A stretch of 64,000 bases of DNA from Stenotrophomonas aracearum (GTDB taxonomy: Bacteria; Pseudomonadota; Gammaproteobacteria; Xanthomonadales; Xanthomonadaceae), in the NCBI RefSeq assembly GCF_031834615.1, contig NZ_CP115543.1:3297001-3361000 (forward strand), given 5' to 3'. Every line of letters begins with the position of its first letter. Position 1 is the first letter of the stretch. Both the position numbers and the translations under genes were made by a program. Positions 1-7,489 of the stretch are shown piece by piece. The notes under the pieces are model-generated. The model had not been told where the DNA came from. It searched no databases and was given only the letters and a program-made list of their open reading frames with translations.

Positions 1-364
1 TACCCCAGCGAACCCAGTTGACCCCGCTACCGCCCATGGCCGGGAATACACTGGTGTAGGCCCACTGCGTTGCACCTTGGAACAGCGGATCGAATGCGAG
101 GCCTAGCAGGCCGATGACCAGTTCGATTGCCGCGTAGGCCAGCAACGGGCGCTTCAGGTTGACGCTGCGTCGACTGACCAGCCATGCGCCAGCGGCCATG
201 CCGCCCATGAACAGCAGCAAGACCAGCGACTGTGCATAAGAAGAGTGACCCAGAAAAAGTCCCAAGTATTGGGTCCAGATCGACTGGTAGATCAGGCCGG
301 AAAACCCGGACAGCACAAATACCCACAACAGCAGCGTGCCGCTGCGCGACTTCTCTGAATTCAC
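1..364 (-). CDS. Membrane-fused spermidine synthase-like protein, N-terminal fragment
   Basis: Partial gene: the window holds only the first 121 codons, and the frame stays open off the left edge. Reading from a GTG at 364 gives a short polar start (NSEKSRSGTLLLW), then a hydrophobic segment with the FSGLIYQSIW signature, then a second membrane segment rich in Gly/Ala (LFMGGMAAGAW). This pattern is typical of the membrane N-terminus of fused MFS/spermidine-synthase-like proteins (family knowledge); the catalytic domain is outside the window. The assignment therefore rests on the N-terminus alone. It lies 90 bp downstream of the pilin gene in the same orientation, but no strong terminator separates them, so read-through is possible. 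The GTG start is inferred; no convincing Shine-Dalgarno sequence is seen. Confidence 0.7.
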   Translation of the reverse strand, partial: MNSEKSRSGTLLLWVFVLSGFSGLIYQSIWTQYLGLFLGHSSYAQSLVLLLFMGGMAAGAWLVSRRSVNLKRPLLAYAAIELVIGLLGLAFDPLFQGATQWAYTSVFPAMGGSGVNWVRWG

Positions 365-454
365 TTGCCACCCCAAGAATGTGTAACCGGATCAGGACCT
401 CTGCGGCTATCCCCGGACCACCGCAATGCGCAGCTTAACAGCTGCATGACCGGT

Positions 455-883
455 TTAGCGGCATGCTTTGGGCAAATGCTTGGGCGCGATGGTAGTTCCT
501 GCGCCGTTGCAGGTCCAACGTGTAGCCCCCGCTACGGACCAGTCCGGAACCCACTGCAGTTCCAGCAGCTTGATCTCCGCATTGGCGTCCGGACCGCCGT
601 ACGCCACGGTGATCGCCCCACCGGCGCCCACCGTAACTGACGAAACGAAGCGGCCACTCATGGGAGCAGTGACCCCCACCTGAGCATTGCTGGTAGGCGG
701 AGTGCCAGTTGCCCACTGGTACTCACCCACGGCCACCTTCAGATCTGCCGCCAAGGTCATACCCTCTGCTACCTGGGCCCGGATGAGATAGTCCTGATAG
801 GCAGGCAGAGCAATGGCCGCCAGGATCGCGACAATCGCAACGACGATCATCAACTCTATCAATGTAAAACCGCGCTGTTGCAT
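455..883 (-). CDS. pilA: Type IV pilin (PilA-like), second of a tandem pair
   Basis: A 142-aa type IVa prepilin, a structural subunit of the pilus fibre. The leader is only five residues (MQQRG), followed by the class III cleavage/methylation signature [21 protein letters not shown]; PilD is expected to cut after Gly5 and methylate Phe. The hydrophobic N-helix runs to about residue 30. Two cysteines near the C-terminus (WTCNG and KACR) would form the usual D-loop disulfide. GGGGAG lies just upstream of the ATG. It follows the 1007-1435 pilin on the same strand; the two share leader, helix and C-terminal KACR but differ in the variable middle. An intrinsic terminator lies between them, so this copy may be expressed separately or at a lower level. 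Which copy is the major pilin cannot be told from sequence. Confidence 0.93.
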   Translation of the reverse strand: MQQRGFTLIELMIVVAIVAILAAIALPAYQDYLIRAQVAEGMTLAADLKVAVGEYQWATGTPPTSNAQVGVTAPMSGRFVSSVTVGAGGAITVAYGGPDANAEIKLLELQWVPDWSVAGATRWTCNGAGTTIAPKHLPKACR

Positions 884-939
884 GGAACTCCCCTGGTCTC
901 CCCGTATCTACCAAACGAAGCAGAAACCGTGCCAACGCC

Positions 940-973
940 AAAAAAGAAACGGGGCCCGGCTAAGCCGGACCCC
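940..973 (-). terminator. Intrinsic terminator between the two pilin genes
   Basis: Ten-base-pair GC-rich inverted repeat (951-960 with 964-973, loop TAA, one mismatch). On the minus strand it is followed by a T-rich tract (complement of 940-949). It sits just after the stop of the 1007-1435 pilin. Confidence 0.85.
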
Positions 974-1006
974 GTAATCACTTACGCGAGAGCTACTGGC
1001 GCGCTA

Positions 1007-1435
1007 TTAGCGGCAGGCCTTCGGCAGGTACTTCGGAGCAACCTTGGTGCCGTCGCCAGCGCAAGCCCACGAGATCGAACCGTTGTTGTCGGTCGCAGTC
1101 AGCTTCAGGGTGCCGGTCGAGATCTTGCTGTTCGCTTCGTTACCGAAGGTAGCGGTGATCACGTTGTTCTTCACCTCGACGCCGGTGACGTACTTGCCCT
1201 TGATGTTGGTAGCAGCTTCAATGCCTGCGGCAGTGTTATCGGCCGGGAAAGCACCGGTGTTCGCATAGGTTTCAGCCACGGCCGACTTCGCGCCCGAGGT
1301 CAGGGTGAGGCCTTCCGACACCTGCGAACGGATCAGGTAGTCCTGGTAAGCCGGCAGAGCGATGGCGGCCAGGATTGCGATGATCGCGACGACGATCATC
1401 AGTTCGATCAGGGTGAAGCCCTTCTGATTCTTCAT
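1007..1435 (-). CDS. pilA: Type IV pilin (PilA-like), first of a tandem pair
   Basis: A 142-aa type IVa prepilin. The open frame extends further upstream, but the start is fixed at 1435 because a six-residue leader (MKNQKG) must precede [20 protein letters not shown] and because AGGGG lies about 9 nt before this ATG. PilD would cleave after Gly6. The C-terminal Cys pair (SWACAGDG and KACR) fits the D-loop. It is the promoter-proximal pilin behind a sigma-54-type promoter (1538-1553) and is followed by an intrinsic terminator, the arrangement expected of a highly expressed major pilin (inference). Divergent from pilC. Confidence 0.95.
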   Translation of the reverse strand: MKNQKGFTLIELMIVVAIIAILAAIALPAYQDYLIRSQVSEGLTLTSGAKSAVAETYANTGAFPADNTAAGIEAATNIKGKYVTGVEVKNNVITATFGNEANSKISTGTLKLTATDNNGSISWACAGDGTKVAPKYLPKACR

Positions 1436-1537
1436 GTGTACATCCCCTAGAGGTAGATAGATAGATTTAGGACACTGGGCCTTGGCCCGGCCGGCAAGCC
1501 GACTGAGCATGGCGGGCGCCCCGTGCGGTTGGATCAA

Positions 1538-1553
1538 AGCAGGTTGCGTGCCA
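1538..1553 (-). promoter_or_regulatory. Sigma-54 (RpoN) promoter of the pilin gene
   Basis: On the minus strand the bases read TGGCACGCAACCTGCT, matching the RpoN consensus TGGCAC-N5-TTGCT, with the essential GG and GC dinucleotides exactly ten bases apart. It lies about 103 bp upstream of the pilin ATG, predicting an untranslated leader near 90 nt. PilA genes are RpoN/PilR-dependent in related bacteria (established knowledge). Confidence 0.8.
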
Positions 1554-1652
1554 AGTTCCCCGGCGATGCCCCCAACATTCCCCGGCGCAATAATGGCAGC
1601 AATCCCAAGGATTGGAACCCCCCTCACAGTTTTTTGCGACGCACCCGGCAAT

Positions 1653-1669
1653 GTGACGCACTGCGTCAC
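1653..1669. promoter_or_regulatory. 17-bp palindrome, candidate enhancer site upstream of the pilin promoter
   Basis: GTGACGCA-C-TGCGTCAC is a perfect 8+1+8 palindrome centred about 110 bp upstream of the -24 box, in the position where bacterial enhancer-binding proteins such as PilR act. The distance to pilC (start 1799) also allows a role there. The binding protein is unknown. Confidence 0.4.
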
Positions 1670-1798
1670 CTTCTGACGGGCTTGGCCCACAGGATCTGCC
1701 CAGATCGACTCGTCCGCAGGGATGCACACCCGCCCAAGAACCGGCTACCATGCGCCGAGATAGCCCGCCTGGGGATGGTGTGGCTGGGGAGCCCTGTT

Positions 1799-3058
1799 AT
1801 GTCCGTAAGCCGTAGTGCAATCAAGAAAGAGCCCGTGGCGCGCAGCACCATGGAGCTGGTGCCGTTTGTCTGGGAGGGGACCGACAAACGTGGTGTAAAG
1901 ATGAAAGGCGAGCAGACGGCGAAGAACGCCAACATGCTGCGCGCCGAGCTGCGCCGCCAGGGGATCATGCCCGGGGTGGTCAAGCCAAAGCCGAAACCGT
2001 TGTTTGGGGCAGCGGGGAAGGCAATAACTGCCAAGGACATCGCCTTCTTCAGTCGCCAGATGGCGACCATGATGAAATCCGGCGTTCCCATCGTCAGTTC
2101 GCTGGAGATCATCGGCGAGGGTCATAAGAATCCTCGCATGAAGAAGATGGTCGGCTCGATTCGGGCCGACATCGAGGGCGGCTCGTCCATGTACGAAGCT
2201 ATCAGCAAGCACCCGGTCCAGTTCGATGAGCTGTACCGAAATCTGGTGCGGGCTGGCGAGGGCGCCGGTGTACTGGAAACGGTGCTCGACACGGTAGCGA
2301 CCTATAAGGAGAACATCGAAGCCCTGAAGAGCAAGATCAAGAAGGCCATGTTCTACCCGATCATGGTGATCGCGGTGGCGCTGGTCGTCAGCGCAATCCT
2401 GCTCATTTGGGTGGTCCCTCAGTTTGAAGACGTGTTCAAGGGCTTTGGGGCCGAGCTGCCCGCCTTCACGCAGATGATTGTGGGCATGTCTCGATTCATG
2501 GTGGCTTGGTGGTGGCTCATCCTCATCGTGATCGTTGCGTCGGTGGCGGGGTTCATTTACGCATACAAGCGATCCCCCCCCATGCAGCACGCAATGGACC
2601 GATTTGTCCTCAAAATTCCCGTGATCGGCCAGATCATGAACAACAGCGCCATCGCCCGCTTTGCCCGTACCACGGCCGTGACCTTCAAGGCCGGTGTGCC
2701 GCTGGTGGAGGCCTTGGGCATCGTAGCCGGTGCCACGGGCAACAAGGTCTACGAAGAAGCCGTGCTGCGCATGCGCGACGACGTATCGGTCGGCTACCCT
2801 GTCAATATGGCCATGAAGCAGGTCAACATCTTCCCGCATATGGTGGTGCAGATGACCGCCATCGGTGAAGAAGCCGGCGCTCTGGATGCCATGCTATTCA
2901 AGGTGGCGGAGTACTTCGAGCAAGAGGTCAACGACGCCGTTGACGCGTTGAGCAGCCTCATGGAACCGATGATCATGGTGTTCATTGGTACCATTGTCGG
3001 CGGCATGGTGATCGGCATGTACCTGCCCATCTTCAAACTCGGCGCCGTCGTCGGCTAA
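1799..3058 (+). CDS. pilC: Type IV pilus inner-membrane platform protein PilC
   Basis: A 419-aa protein of the T2SF/PilC family, the inner-membrane platform that couples the pilus motor ATPases to pilin assembly. The frame is open further upstream, but ATG 1799 with GGGGAG nine bases before it gives the usual family length and N-terminus (MSVSRSAIKK). Visible features: FVWEGTDKRGVKMKGE near the N-terminus, the FFSRQMATMMKSGVPI motif opening the first T2SF repeat, three membrane segments (about residues 180-200, 220-250 and near the C-terminus), and the second repeat (FARTTAVTFKAGVPLVEAL). pilD starts 7 bp after its stop, so pilC-pilD-coaE is probably one operon. No pilB motor gene is adjacent. 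Confidence 0.96.
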   Translation: MSVSRSAIKKEPVARSTMELVPFVWEGTDKRGVKMKGEQTAKNANMLRAELRRQGIMPGVVKPKPKPLFGAAGKAITAKDIAFFSRQMATMMKSGVPIVSSLEIIGEGHKNPRMKKMVGSIRADIEGGSSMYEAISKHPVQFDELYRNLVRAGEGAGVLETVLDTVATYKENIEALKSKIKKAMFYPIMVIAVALVVSAILLIWVVPQFEDVFKGFGAELPAFTQMIVGMSRFMVAWWWLILIVIVASVAGFIYAYKRSPPMQHAMDRFVLKIPVIGQIMNNSAIARFARTTAVTFKAGVPLVEALGIVAGATGNKVYEEAVLRMRDDVSVGYPVNMAMKQVNIFPHMVVQMTAIGEEAGALDAMLFKVAEYFEQEVNDAVDALSSLMEPMIMVFIGTIVGGMVIGMYLPIFKLGAVVG

Positions 3059-3065
3059 GGTAAAC

Positions 3066-3929
3066 ATGGCATTTCTTGACCAGCATCCCGGCCTCGGCTA
3101 TCCCGCCGCGGCCGCACTGGGGCTGTTGATCGGCAGCTTCCTCAACGTCGTCATCCTGCGCCTGCCCAAGCGGCTGGAGTGGCAGTGGAAGCGTGACGCC
3201 CGCGAGGTGCTGGAACTGCCGGATATTTATGAACCACCGCCGCCAGGCGTGGTGGTCGAGCCGTCGCACTGCCCGCATTGCAAGCACAAGCTGTCCTGGT
3301 ACGAGAACATCCCGCTGTTCAGCTGGCTGGTCCTGCGCGGCAAGTGCCGCCATTGCCATGCGCCGATCTCCAAGCAGTACCCGCTGGTGGAGCTGGTCAC
3401 CTCGCTGTTGGTGGTGGCCAGCGTCTGGCAGTTCGGCTTTGGCTGGCAGGGCTTTGGCGCGATCGTGCTGAGCTGCTTCCTGGTAGCCCTCTCCGGGATC
3501 GACCTGCGGACCCAGCTGCTGCCCGACCAGCTCACCCTGCCGCTGATGTGGCTGGGGCTGATAGGCAGTATCGACAACCTGTACATGCCGGCCAAACCGG
3601 CGTTGTTGGGGGCGATTGCGGGATACCTGTCGCTCTGGACCGTGTGGTGGCTGTTCAAGCAGATCACCGGCAAGGAAGGCATGGGCCACGGCGATTTCAA
3701 GCTGCTGGCCGCGCTGGGCGCGTGGTGCGGGTTGAAGGGCATCCTGCCGATCATCCTGCTGTCGTCGGTGATCGGGGCGATCCTGGGCTCGATCTGGCTG
3801 TACTCGCGGGGCCGCGACCACGCCACGCCGATTCCGTTTGGGCCGTACCTGGCTATTGCGGGCTGGATCGTATTCATGTGGGGCGAGCCGCTGATCAATG
3901 CGTACCTGCGGATGTCCGGCCTGCGCTGA
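3066..3929 (+). CDS. pilD: Prepilin leader peptidase / N-methyltransferase PilD
   Basis: A 287-aa integral membrane aspartic protease that removes prepilin leaders and methylates the new N-terminus; it should process both pilins here and type II pseudopilins. The N-terminal zinc-binding domain has CPHC (69-72) and CRHC (94-97). The catalytic aspartates are visible in GIDLRTQLLPD (about Asp146) and GHGDFK (Asp210). Seven to eight membrane segments follow the family pattern. Seven bases separate it from pilC and 24 from coaE. Confidence 0.96.
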   Translation: MAFLDQHPGLGYPAAAALGLLIGSFLNVVILRLPKRLEWQWKRDAREVLELPDIYEPPPPGVVVEPSHCPHCKHKLSWYENIPLFSWLVLRGKCRHCHAPISKQYPLVELVTSLLVVASVWQFGFGWQGFGAIVLSCFLVALSGIDLRTQLLPDQLTLPLMWLGLIGSIDNLYMPAKPALLGAIAGYLSLWTVWWLFKQITGKEGMGHGDFKLLAALGAWCGLKGILPIILLSSVIGAILGSIWLYSRGRDHATPIPFGPYLAIAGWIVFMWGEPLINAYLRMSGLR

Positions 3930-3953
3930 GGACACCCCGATGAGGGCACGGCG

Positions 3954-4559
3954 ATGAGCCAGTTCGTGGTGGGATTGACCGGCGGCGTGGCCGCCGGCAA
4001 GAGCGAAGTGAGCCGCCGGTTCGAGGCGCTGGGCATCGTGGTGGCCGACGCGGACGTGGCCGCCCGCGCGGTGGTGGCGCCTGGCAGTGAAGGGCTGGCG
4101 CGGATCGTTGATCATTTTGGTTCGGGGATCCTGCTGGCCGATGGTCAGCTGGATCGTGCTGCGTTGCGCGAGCGGATTTTTGCTTCGGCGCAGGAGCGGC
4201 AGGCGTTGGAGGCCATCACCCACCCTGCCATCCGGGAGCTGCTGCGGCGGACCTGCGAGGAGGCTGGGAGCCCGTATGCGATTGCTGCCATTCCGCTGCT
4301 TACGGAGGCCGGTGGGCGGCAGCAGTATCCGTGGTTGAACCGGATCCTGGTGGTAGATGCGCCGGCGGCCTTGCAGCATGCGCGGTTGATGCTGCGGGAT
4401 GGGTCAACGGCGGAGTTGGCCGATCGGATGATTGCGGCGCAGGCCAGCCGCGAGGAGCGGTTGGCGCTGGCCGATGATGTGGTGGTGAATGATGGGCACC
4501 CGGAGCAGTTGCAGGCCGAGGTGGAGCGGTTGGATGCGGCGTATAGGTTGATGGCGTAG
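3954..4559 (+). CDS. coaE: Dephospho-CoA kinase CoaE
   Basis: A 201-aa P-loop kinase catalysing the last step of coenzyme A synthesis, ATP-dependent phosphorylation of dephospho-CoA. The Walker A sequence GGVAAGKSEVS lies at residues 10-20 and is followed by the family motif DADVAARAVV. The C-terminal helix after RMIAAQASREERLALADDVVVNDG is typical of CoaE. It ends the pilC-pilD-coaE operon, as in many gammaproteobacteria. Its TAG stop codon lies inside the GTAG head of a stem-loop repeat (4556-4578), so the repeat supplies the stop. Confidence 0.95.
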   Translation: MSQFVVGLTGGVAAGKSEVSRRFEALGIVVADADVAARAVVAPGSEGLARIVDHFGSGILLADGQLDRAALRERIFASAQERQALEAITHPAIRELLRRTCEEAGSPYAIAAIPLLTEAGGRQQYPWLNRILVVDAPAALQHARLMLRDGSTAELADRMIAAQASREERLALADDVVVNDGHPEQLQAEVERLDAAYRLMA

Positions 4560-4652
4560 GGACACGCCGCGCGTGTCCGACGTGGATCATGATCGTTCGT
4601 TTGCGGCGGATGCGGCCGGGGTTTGCGTGGGACACGCGTGGCGTGTCGCTAC
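4556..4652. repeat. Pair of inverted GTAG stem-loop repeats (SMAG/REP type)
   Basis: Two GTAG-headed hairpins face each other. Plus strand, 4556-4578: GTAG then GGACACGC-CGC-GCGTGTCC. Minus strand, 4631-4652: GTAGC then GACACGC-CAC-GCGTGTC. They lie between the convergent coaE and the histidine kinase gene, where they may act as bidirectional terminator or mRNA stabiliser. Confidence 0.8.
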
Positions 4653-6013
4653 GCGGGTGCGAACGTCAGCGTCGCTACTACGCCCCGCTCTTCGCCTGGC
4701 CTCACGTTTACCTGCCAACCATAGAGGTCGCACAGGCGGCTGACGATTGAAAGACCGATGCCGCCGCCCTGCGAATGGCCTGCATGGGTGCCTCTGTAGC
4801 CGCGCTGGAACAGCTTGGCTGCGTCTTCGGGGCTCAGGCCGGGGCCGCTGTCGATCACTTCCACGCGGTTGTCGGTGACGCGTACGCGTACCGAACCTTC
4901 CTGCGAGTACTTCACGGCGTTGCCGATCAGGTTGCCCAGGGCCACGGAGAGCGCGGATTCGGGGGCGTCGATGACCAGTTCGCGGTCGCCTTCGAGGATC
5001 AGTTCGAGCGGCTTGCCGCCGAGCTGGGCGCGGTGGGCGTCGAGCAGTTGCTCGGCGACGCGGGCGACGTTGCTGCTGCCCTGCCCTCGCTCATTGCGCG
5101 AGAGCAGCAGCAGCGAGCCGATCAGGTCGGTGCACTGCTGTTCGGCGCGCTGGATGCGCTGCAGGCGCTGCAGCACCTTGGGGTCCAGGTCGGGCCGGGT
5201 CAGCAGCAGCTCGGTGGCGCCGCGGATGACGGCCAGCGGGGTGCGCAGTTCGTGGCTGACGTCGGCGTTGAATTCGCGGTCGCGCTGGACCACTTCCGTC
5301 AGGCGCGCGGAGTAGTCGTCCAGGGCCTGGGCCAACTGCCCCACTTCGTCGTCAGGGAAGCGCGGGGCCAAGGGCTCCGGTTCACTGGTGCCGCCCCTGT
5401 ATGCACGCAGGCGCGCGGCCAGGTCCGAGACCGGCTTCATCACCTTCGAGGCCGACCACCAGCCCAGCACCAGTGACAAGGCGCTGAACACCAGTACCGA
5501 GAAGAACAGCGCGCGGTTCAACTGGCCTTCGCCCTTGAGGCTTTCGGTCATGTCGTAGGCCAGGAAGAACCAGGCCTCGGGGGTTTTGCGCACGGCCAGC
5601 TTGTAGGAGAACCGTTCGCCATGCTCGTCCACGCCGCCGAGGCTGTGGATGCCGTCCTTGAACTCGTACCAGTCCGGCTCTTCAAGGCGCAGCGCTTCGA
5701 ACTTGTCGGGCCCCACGATGCGCGCGCGCATCTGCTGCACCGGCAGGTCGGGATTCTTGGTGGGATCTTCGAAGAACCGGTGCGCGTACTCGTTGATGTT
5801 GCGGTTCATCACGTCTTCGACCAGCTGGTTCTCCACGCGGGCGCGGGCCAGGTTGGTGGCGAAGGCGAACAGTGCCGTCAGGCAAAAGCCCAACAGCACG
5901 AACGAGACGATGATGCGGCTGCGCAGCCGGCGCCGGTACGGCGCGCGGCGGCGGTTCCCCCTGTCGCTCACCGGATCAGGCTTCCGGGGCGGCGATGCGG
6001 TATCCGATGCCAT
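4649..6013 (-). CDS. Two-component sensor histidine kinase (ColS/VgrS-like)
   Basis: A 454-aa inner-membrane sensor kinase. A basic cytoplasmic N-terminus is followed by TM1 (about 33-53), a periplasmic domain of about 110 residues, TM2 (about 168-188), a HAMP linker, the HisKA box FNADVSHELRTPLAVIRG with phospho-acceptor His254, and an HATPase domain (NLIGNAVKYS, DSGPGLS, GGGIGLSIV). The periplasmic domain contains the acidic motif EHGE (130-133), similar to the ExxE metal-binding motif of VgrS/ColS kinases; that link is an inference. The gene overlaps the end of the response-regulator gene by 38 bp, so the pair is translationally coupled. An internal start a few codons on is possible. Confidence 0.9.
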   Translation of the reverse strand: MASDTASPPRKPDPVSDRGNRRRAPYRRRLRSRIIVSFVLLGFCLTALFAFATNLARARVENQLVEDVMNRNINEYAHRFFEDPTKNPDLPVQQMRARIVGPDKFEALRLEEPDWYEFKDGIHSLGGVDEHGERFSYKLAVRKTPEAWFFLAYDMTESLKGEGQLNRALFFSVLVFSALSLVLGWWSASKVMKPVSDLAARLRAYRGGTSEPEPLAPRFPDDEVGQLAQALDDYSARLTEVVQRDREFNADVSHELRTPLAVIRGATELLLTRPDLDPKVLQRLQRIQRAEQQCTDLIGSLLLLSRNERGQGSSNVARVAEQLLDAHRAQLGGKPLELILEGDRELVIDAPESALSVALGNLIGNAVKYSQEGSVRVRVTDNRVEVIDSGPGLSPEDAAKLFQRGYRGTHAGHSQGGGIGLSIVSRLCDLYGWQVNVRPGEERGVVATLTFAPA

Positions 6014-6653
6014 GGCGGGTCTGGATCAGCGGAACCTCGAACGGCTTGTCCACCACGGCACGCAGGCCATGGATATGCACGCGCAGCGAGTCGGAATCGG
6101 GCAGTTCTTCGCCCCACACGCGCGTTTCCAGCTCCTGCCGGGTGACCACGGCCGGTGCGGCCTCCATCAGCGCCTGCAGGATCTTCAGGGCGGTGGGGTT
6201 GAGCTGCAGCAGCTTGCCCTGGCGGCGCACTTCCAGGGTGTCCAGGTTGTACTCCAGGTCGCCGGTTTCCAGCACGCGGGTCTGCACGCCCTTGCCGCGA
6301 CGCGACAGGGCATTCAGGCGCACCTCTACTTCCTGCAGCGCGAACGGCTTGATCAGGTAGTCGTCGGCGCCGGAGTCGAAACCGGCCAGCTTGTTGTCCA
6401 GCGAATCGCGGGCGGTCAGCATCAGCACCGGGGTCTGCTTGCGCGCTTCGTTGCGGAGCTTGCGGCAGACTTCGATGCCGTCCATGCCGGGCAGGTTGAG
6501 GTCCAGCACGATCGCGTCGAACTCGTGCACCACGGCCAGGTGCAGGCCGGTGACGCCGTCGGCGGCGAAGTCCACGGTGTGGCCGCGGTCTTCGAGGTAG
6601 TCGCCCAGATTGGCGGCGATATCGCTGTTGTCTTCAATTACAAGAATGCGCAC
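5976..6653 (-). CDS. OmpR-family two-component response regulator (ColR/VgrR-like)
   Basis: A 225-aa response regulator with an N-terminal receiver domain (acidic ED near residues 7-8, phospho-acceptor Asp51 in VLDLNLPGMDG, conserved LIKPFA lysine) and a C-terminal winged-helix DNA-binding domain ending in LRVHIHGLRAVVDKPF...IQTRHGIGYRI. It precedes and overlaps the cognate kinase. Strongly reminiscent of Xanthomonas ColR/VgrR regulators; the exact orthologue is not certain from sequence alone. The leader carries a GC-rich hairpin (6683-6709) that might attenuate transcription. Confidence 0.92.
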   Translation of the reverse strand: MRILVIEDNSDIAANLGDYLEDRGHTVDFAADGVTGLHLAVVHEFDAIVLDLNLPGMDGIEVCRKLRNEARKQTPVLMLTARDSLDNKLAGFDSGADDYLIKPFALQEVEVRLNALSRRGKGVQTRVLETGDLEYNLDTLEVRRQGKLLQLNPTALKILQALMEAAPAVVTRQELETRVWGEELPDSDSLRVHIHGLRAVVDKPFEVPLIQTRHGIGYRIAAPEA

Positions 6654-6783
6654 TGGAACCTCGGTTCGGATTAAGTCATTGCCCCCCAGCGCCGGTGCGG
6701 CGCCGGGGGACCATGGTCAGCCAATGAACGATACAGGTTCCCGTCTTAACATTTTGTACCCGCCCGAAGGCGTGAAGACCGGG

Positions 6784-7257
6784 TCAGTCCAGCGGGATCA
6801 GCTGCGAGCGGTTGACGTCGCGCATGTTGGTGCGGGCGTTCTCGGTCGCGCGGCGGCGCTCGGCAACGGTCATGCAGTTGTTGGTGGGGAAATTGCTGCC
6901 CACGGTCTTTTCGCGGCGGCAGACCAGGCGGCTGTCCGCATGACCCTGGGTCAGGATCGTGTTGATCTTTTCCTGCTCGTTGAAGATCGCCACCTTGTTC
7001 TGCGGCGCGACCTGGTCGATCCGCTCGTGGTCGCCCATCTGGGCGCGGATCTGGTTGAGCGAGGCCTGCACGGCGCTCTTGTTCTCCAGCGTCAGTTCGC
7101 TGTACTTGTCACTGGCCATGGCCAGTTCAACCTCGCGGATCTGCTCGGCAACCGGCTTTGCACCGCCCATCTGCACGGCATCCTTGCTGGTTGCAGCCAG
7201 CGCATGCGCCGAGCCTGCCAGCGCCAACATCATTACGATCGAGCCAATACGGTACAT
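6784..7257 (-). CDS. Secreted hypothetical protein, Xanthomonadaceae type
   Basis: A 157-aa protein with a signal peptide (MYRIGSIVMMLALAGSAHALA) and a soluble, charged mature part. No enzyme motif is recognised. The C-terminal third contains CRREKTVGSNFPTNNC followed by a basic RRR helix; a Cys-RREK...Cys block of this kind recurs in small secreted Xanthomonas/Lysobacter proteins, and the two cysteines could pair. The ATG at 7257 has GGGGTGAGG directly upstream; a GTG three codons earlier (7266, behind GGAAGG) is an alternative. Transcribed toward the two-component pair, about 130 bp away, so it could be co-transcribed or independent. Function unknown. Confidence 0.75.
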   Translation of the reverse strand: MYRIGSIVMMLALAGSAHALAATSKDAVQMGGAKPVAEQIREVELAMASDKYSELTLENKSAVQASLNQIRAQMGDHERIDQVAPQNKVAIFNEQEKINTILTQGHADSRLVCRREKTVGSNFPTNNCMTVAERRRATENARTNMRDVNRSQLIPLD

Positions 7258-7340
7258 AACCCTCACCCCATCCTTCCATGAACGAAGTAGTCACTTTAAG
7301 GCGCAACTGCGGCCGAAACAATGTGACCTCCGGCAGGGCA

Positions 7341-7373
7341 GAAAAAGGCCCGGGTGGATGCCCACCCGGGCCT
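7341..7373 (-). terminator. Intrinsic terminator downstream of rimK
   Basis: Perfect 12-bp stem (7346-7357 with 7362-7373, loop ATGC). On the minus strand it is followed by TTTTTC (complement of 7341-7346). It lies 117 bp past the rimK stop; I see no gene in between. Confidence 0.85.
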
Positions 7374-7489
7374 GAAGTCATTCCCGATTACCGTTATCTG
7401 CTGAGGAGGGCAGAGCTGCGGTCTGATGAAGCCTACGCCGGGGGCGATTAAACCGGTGTTAAAACCGGTGCCACGGGGCCATGAGATTC

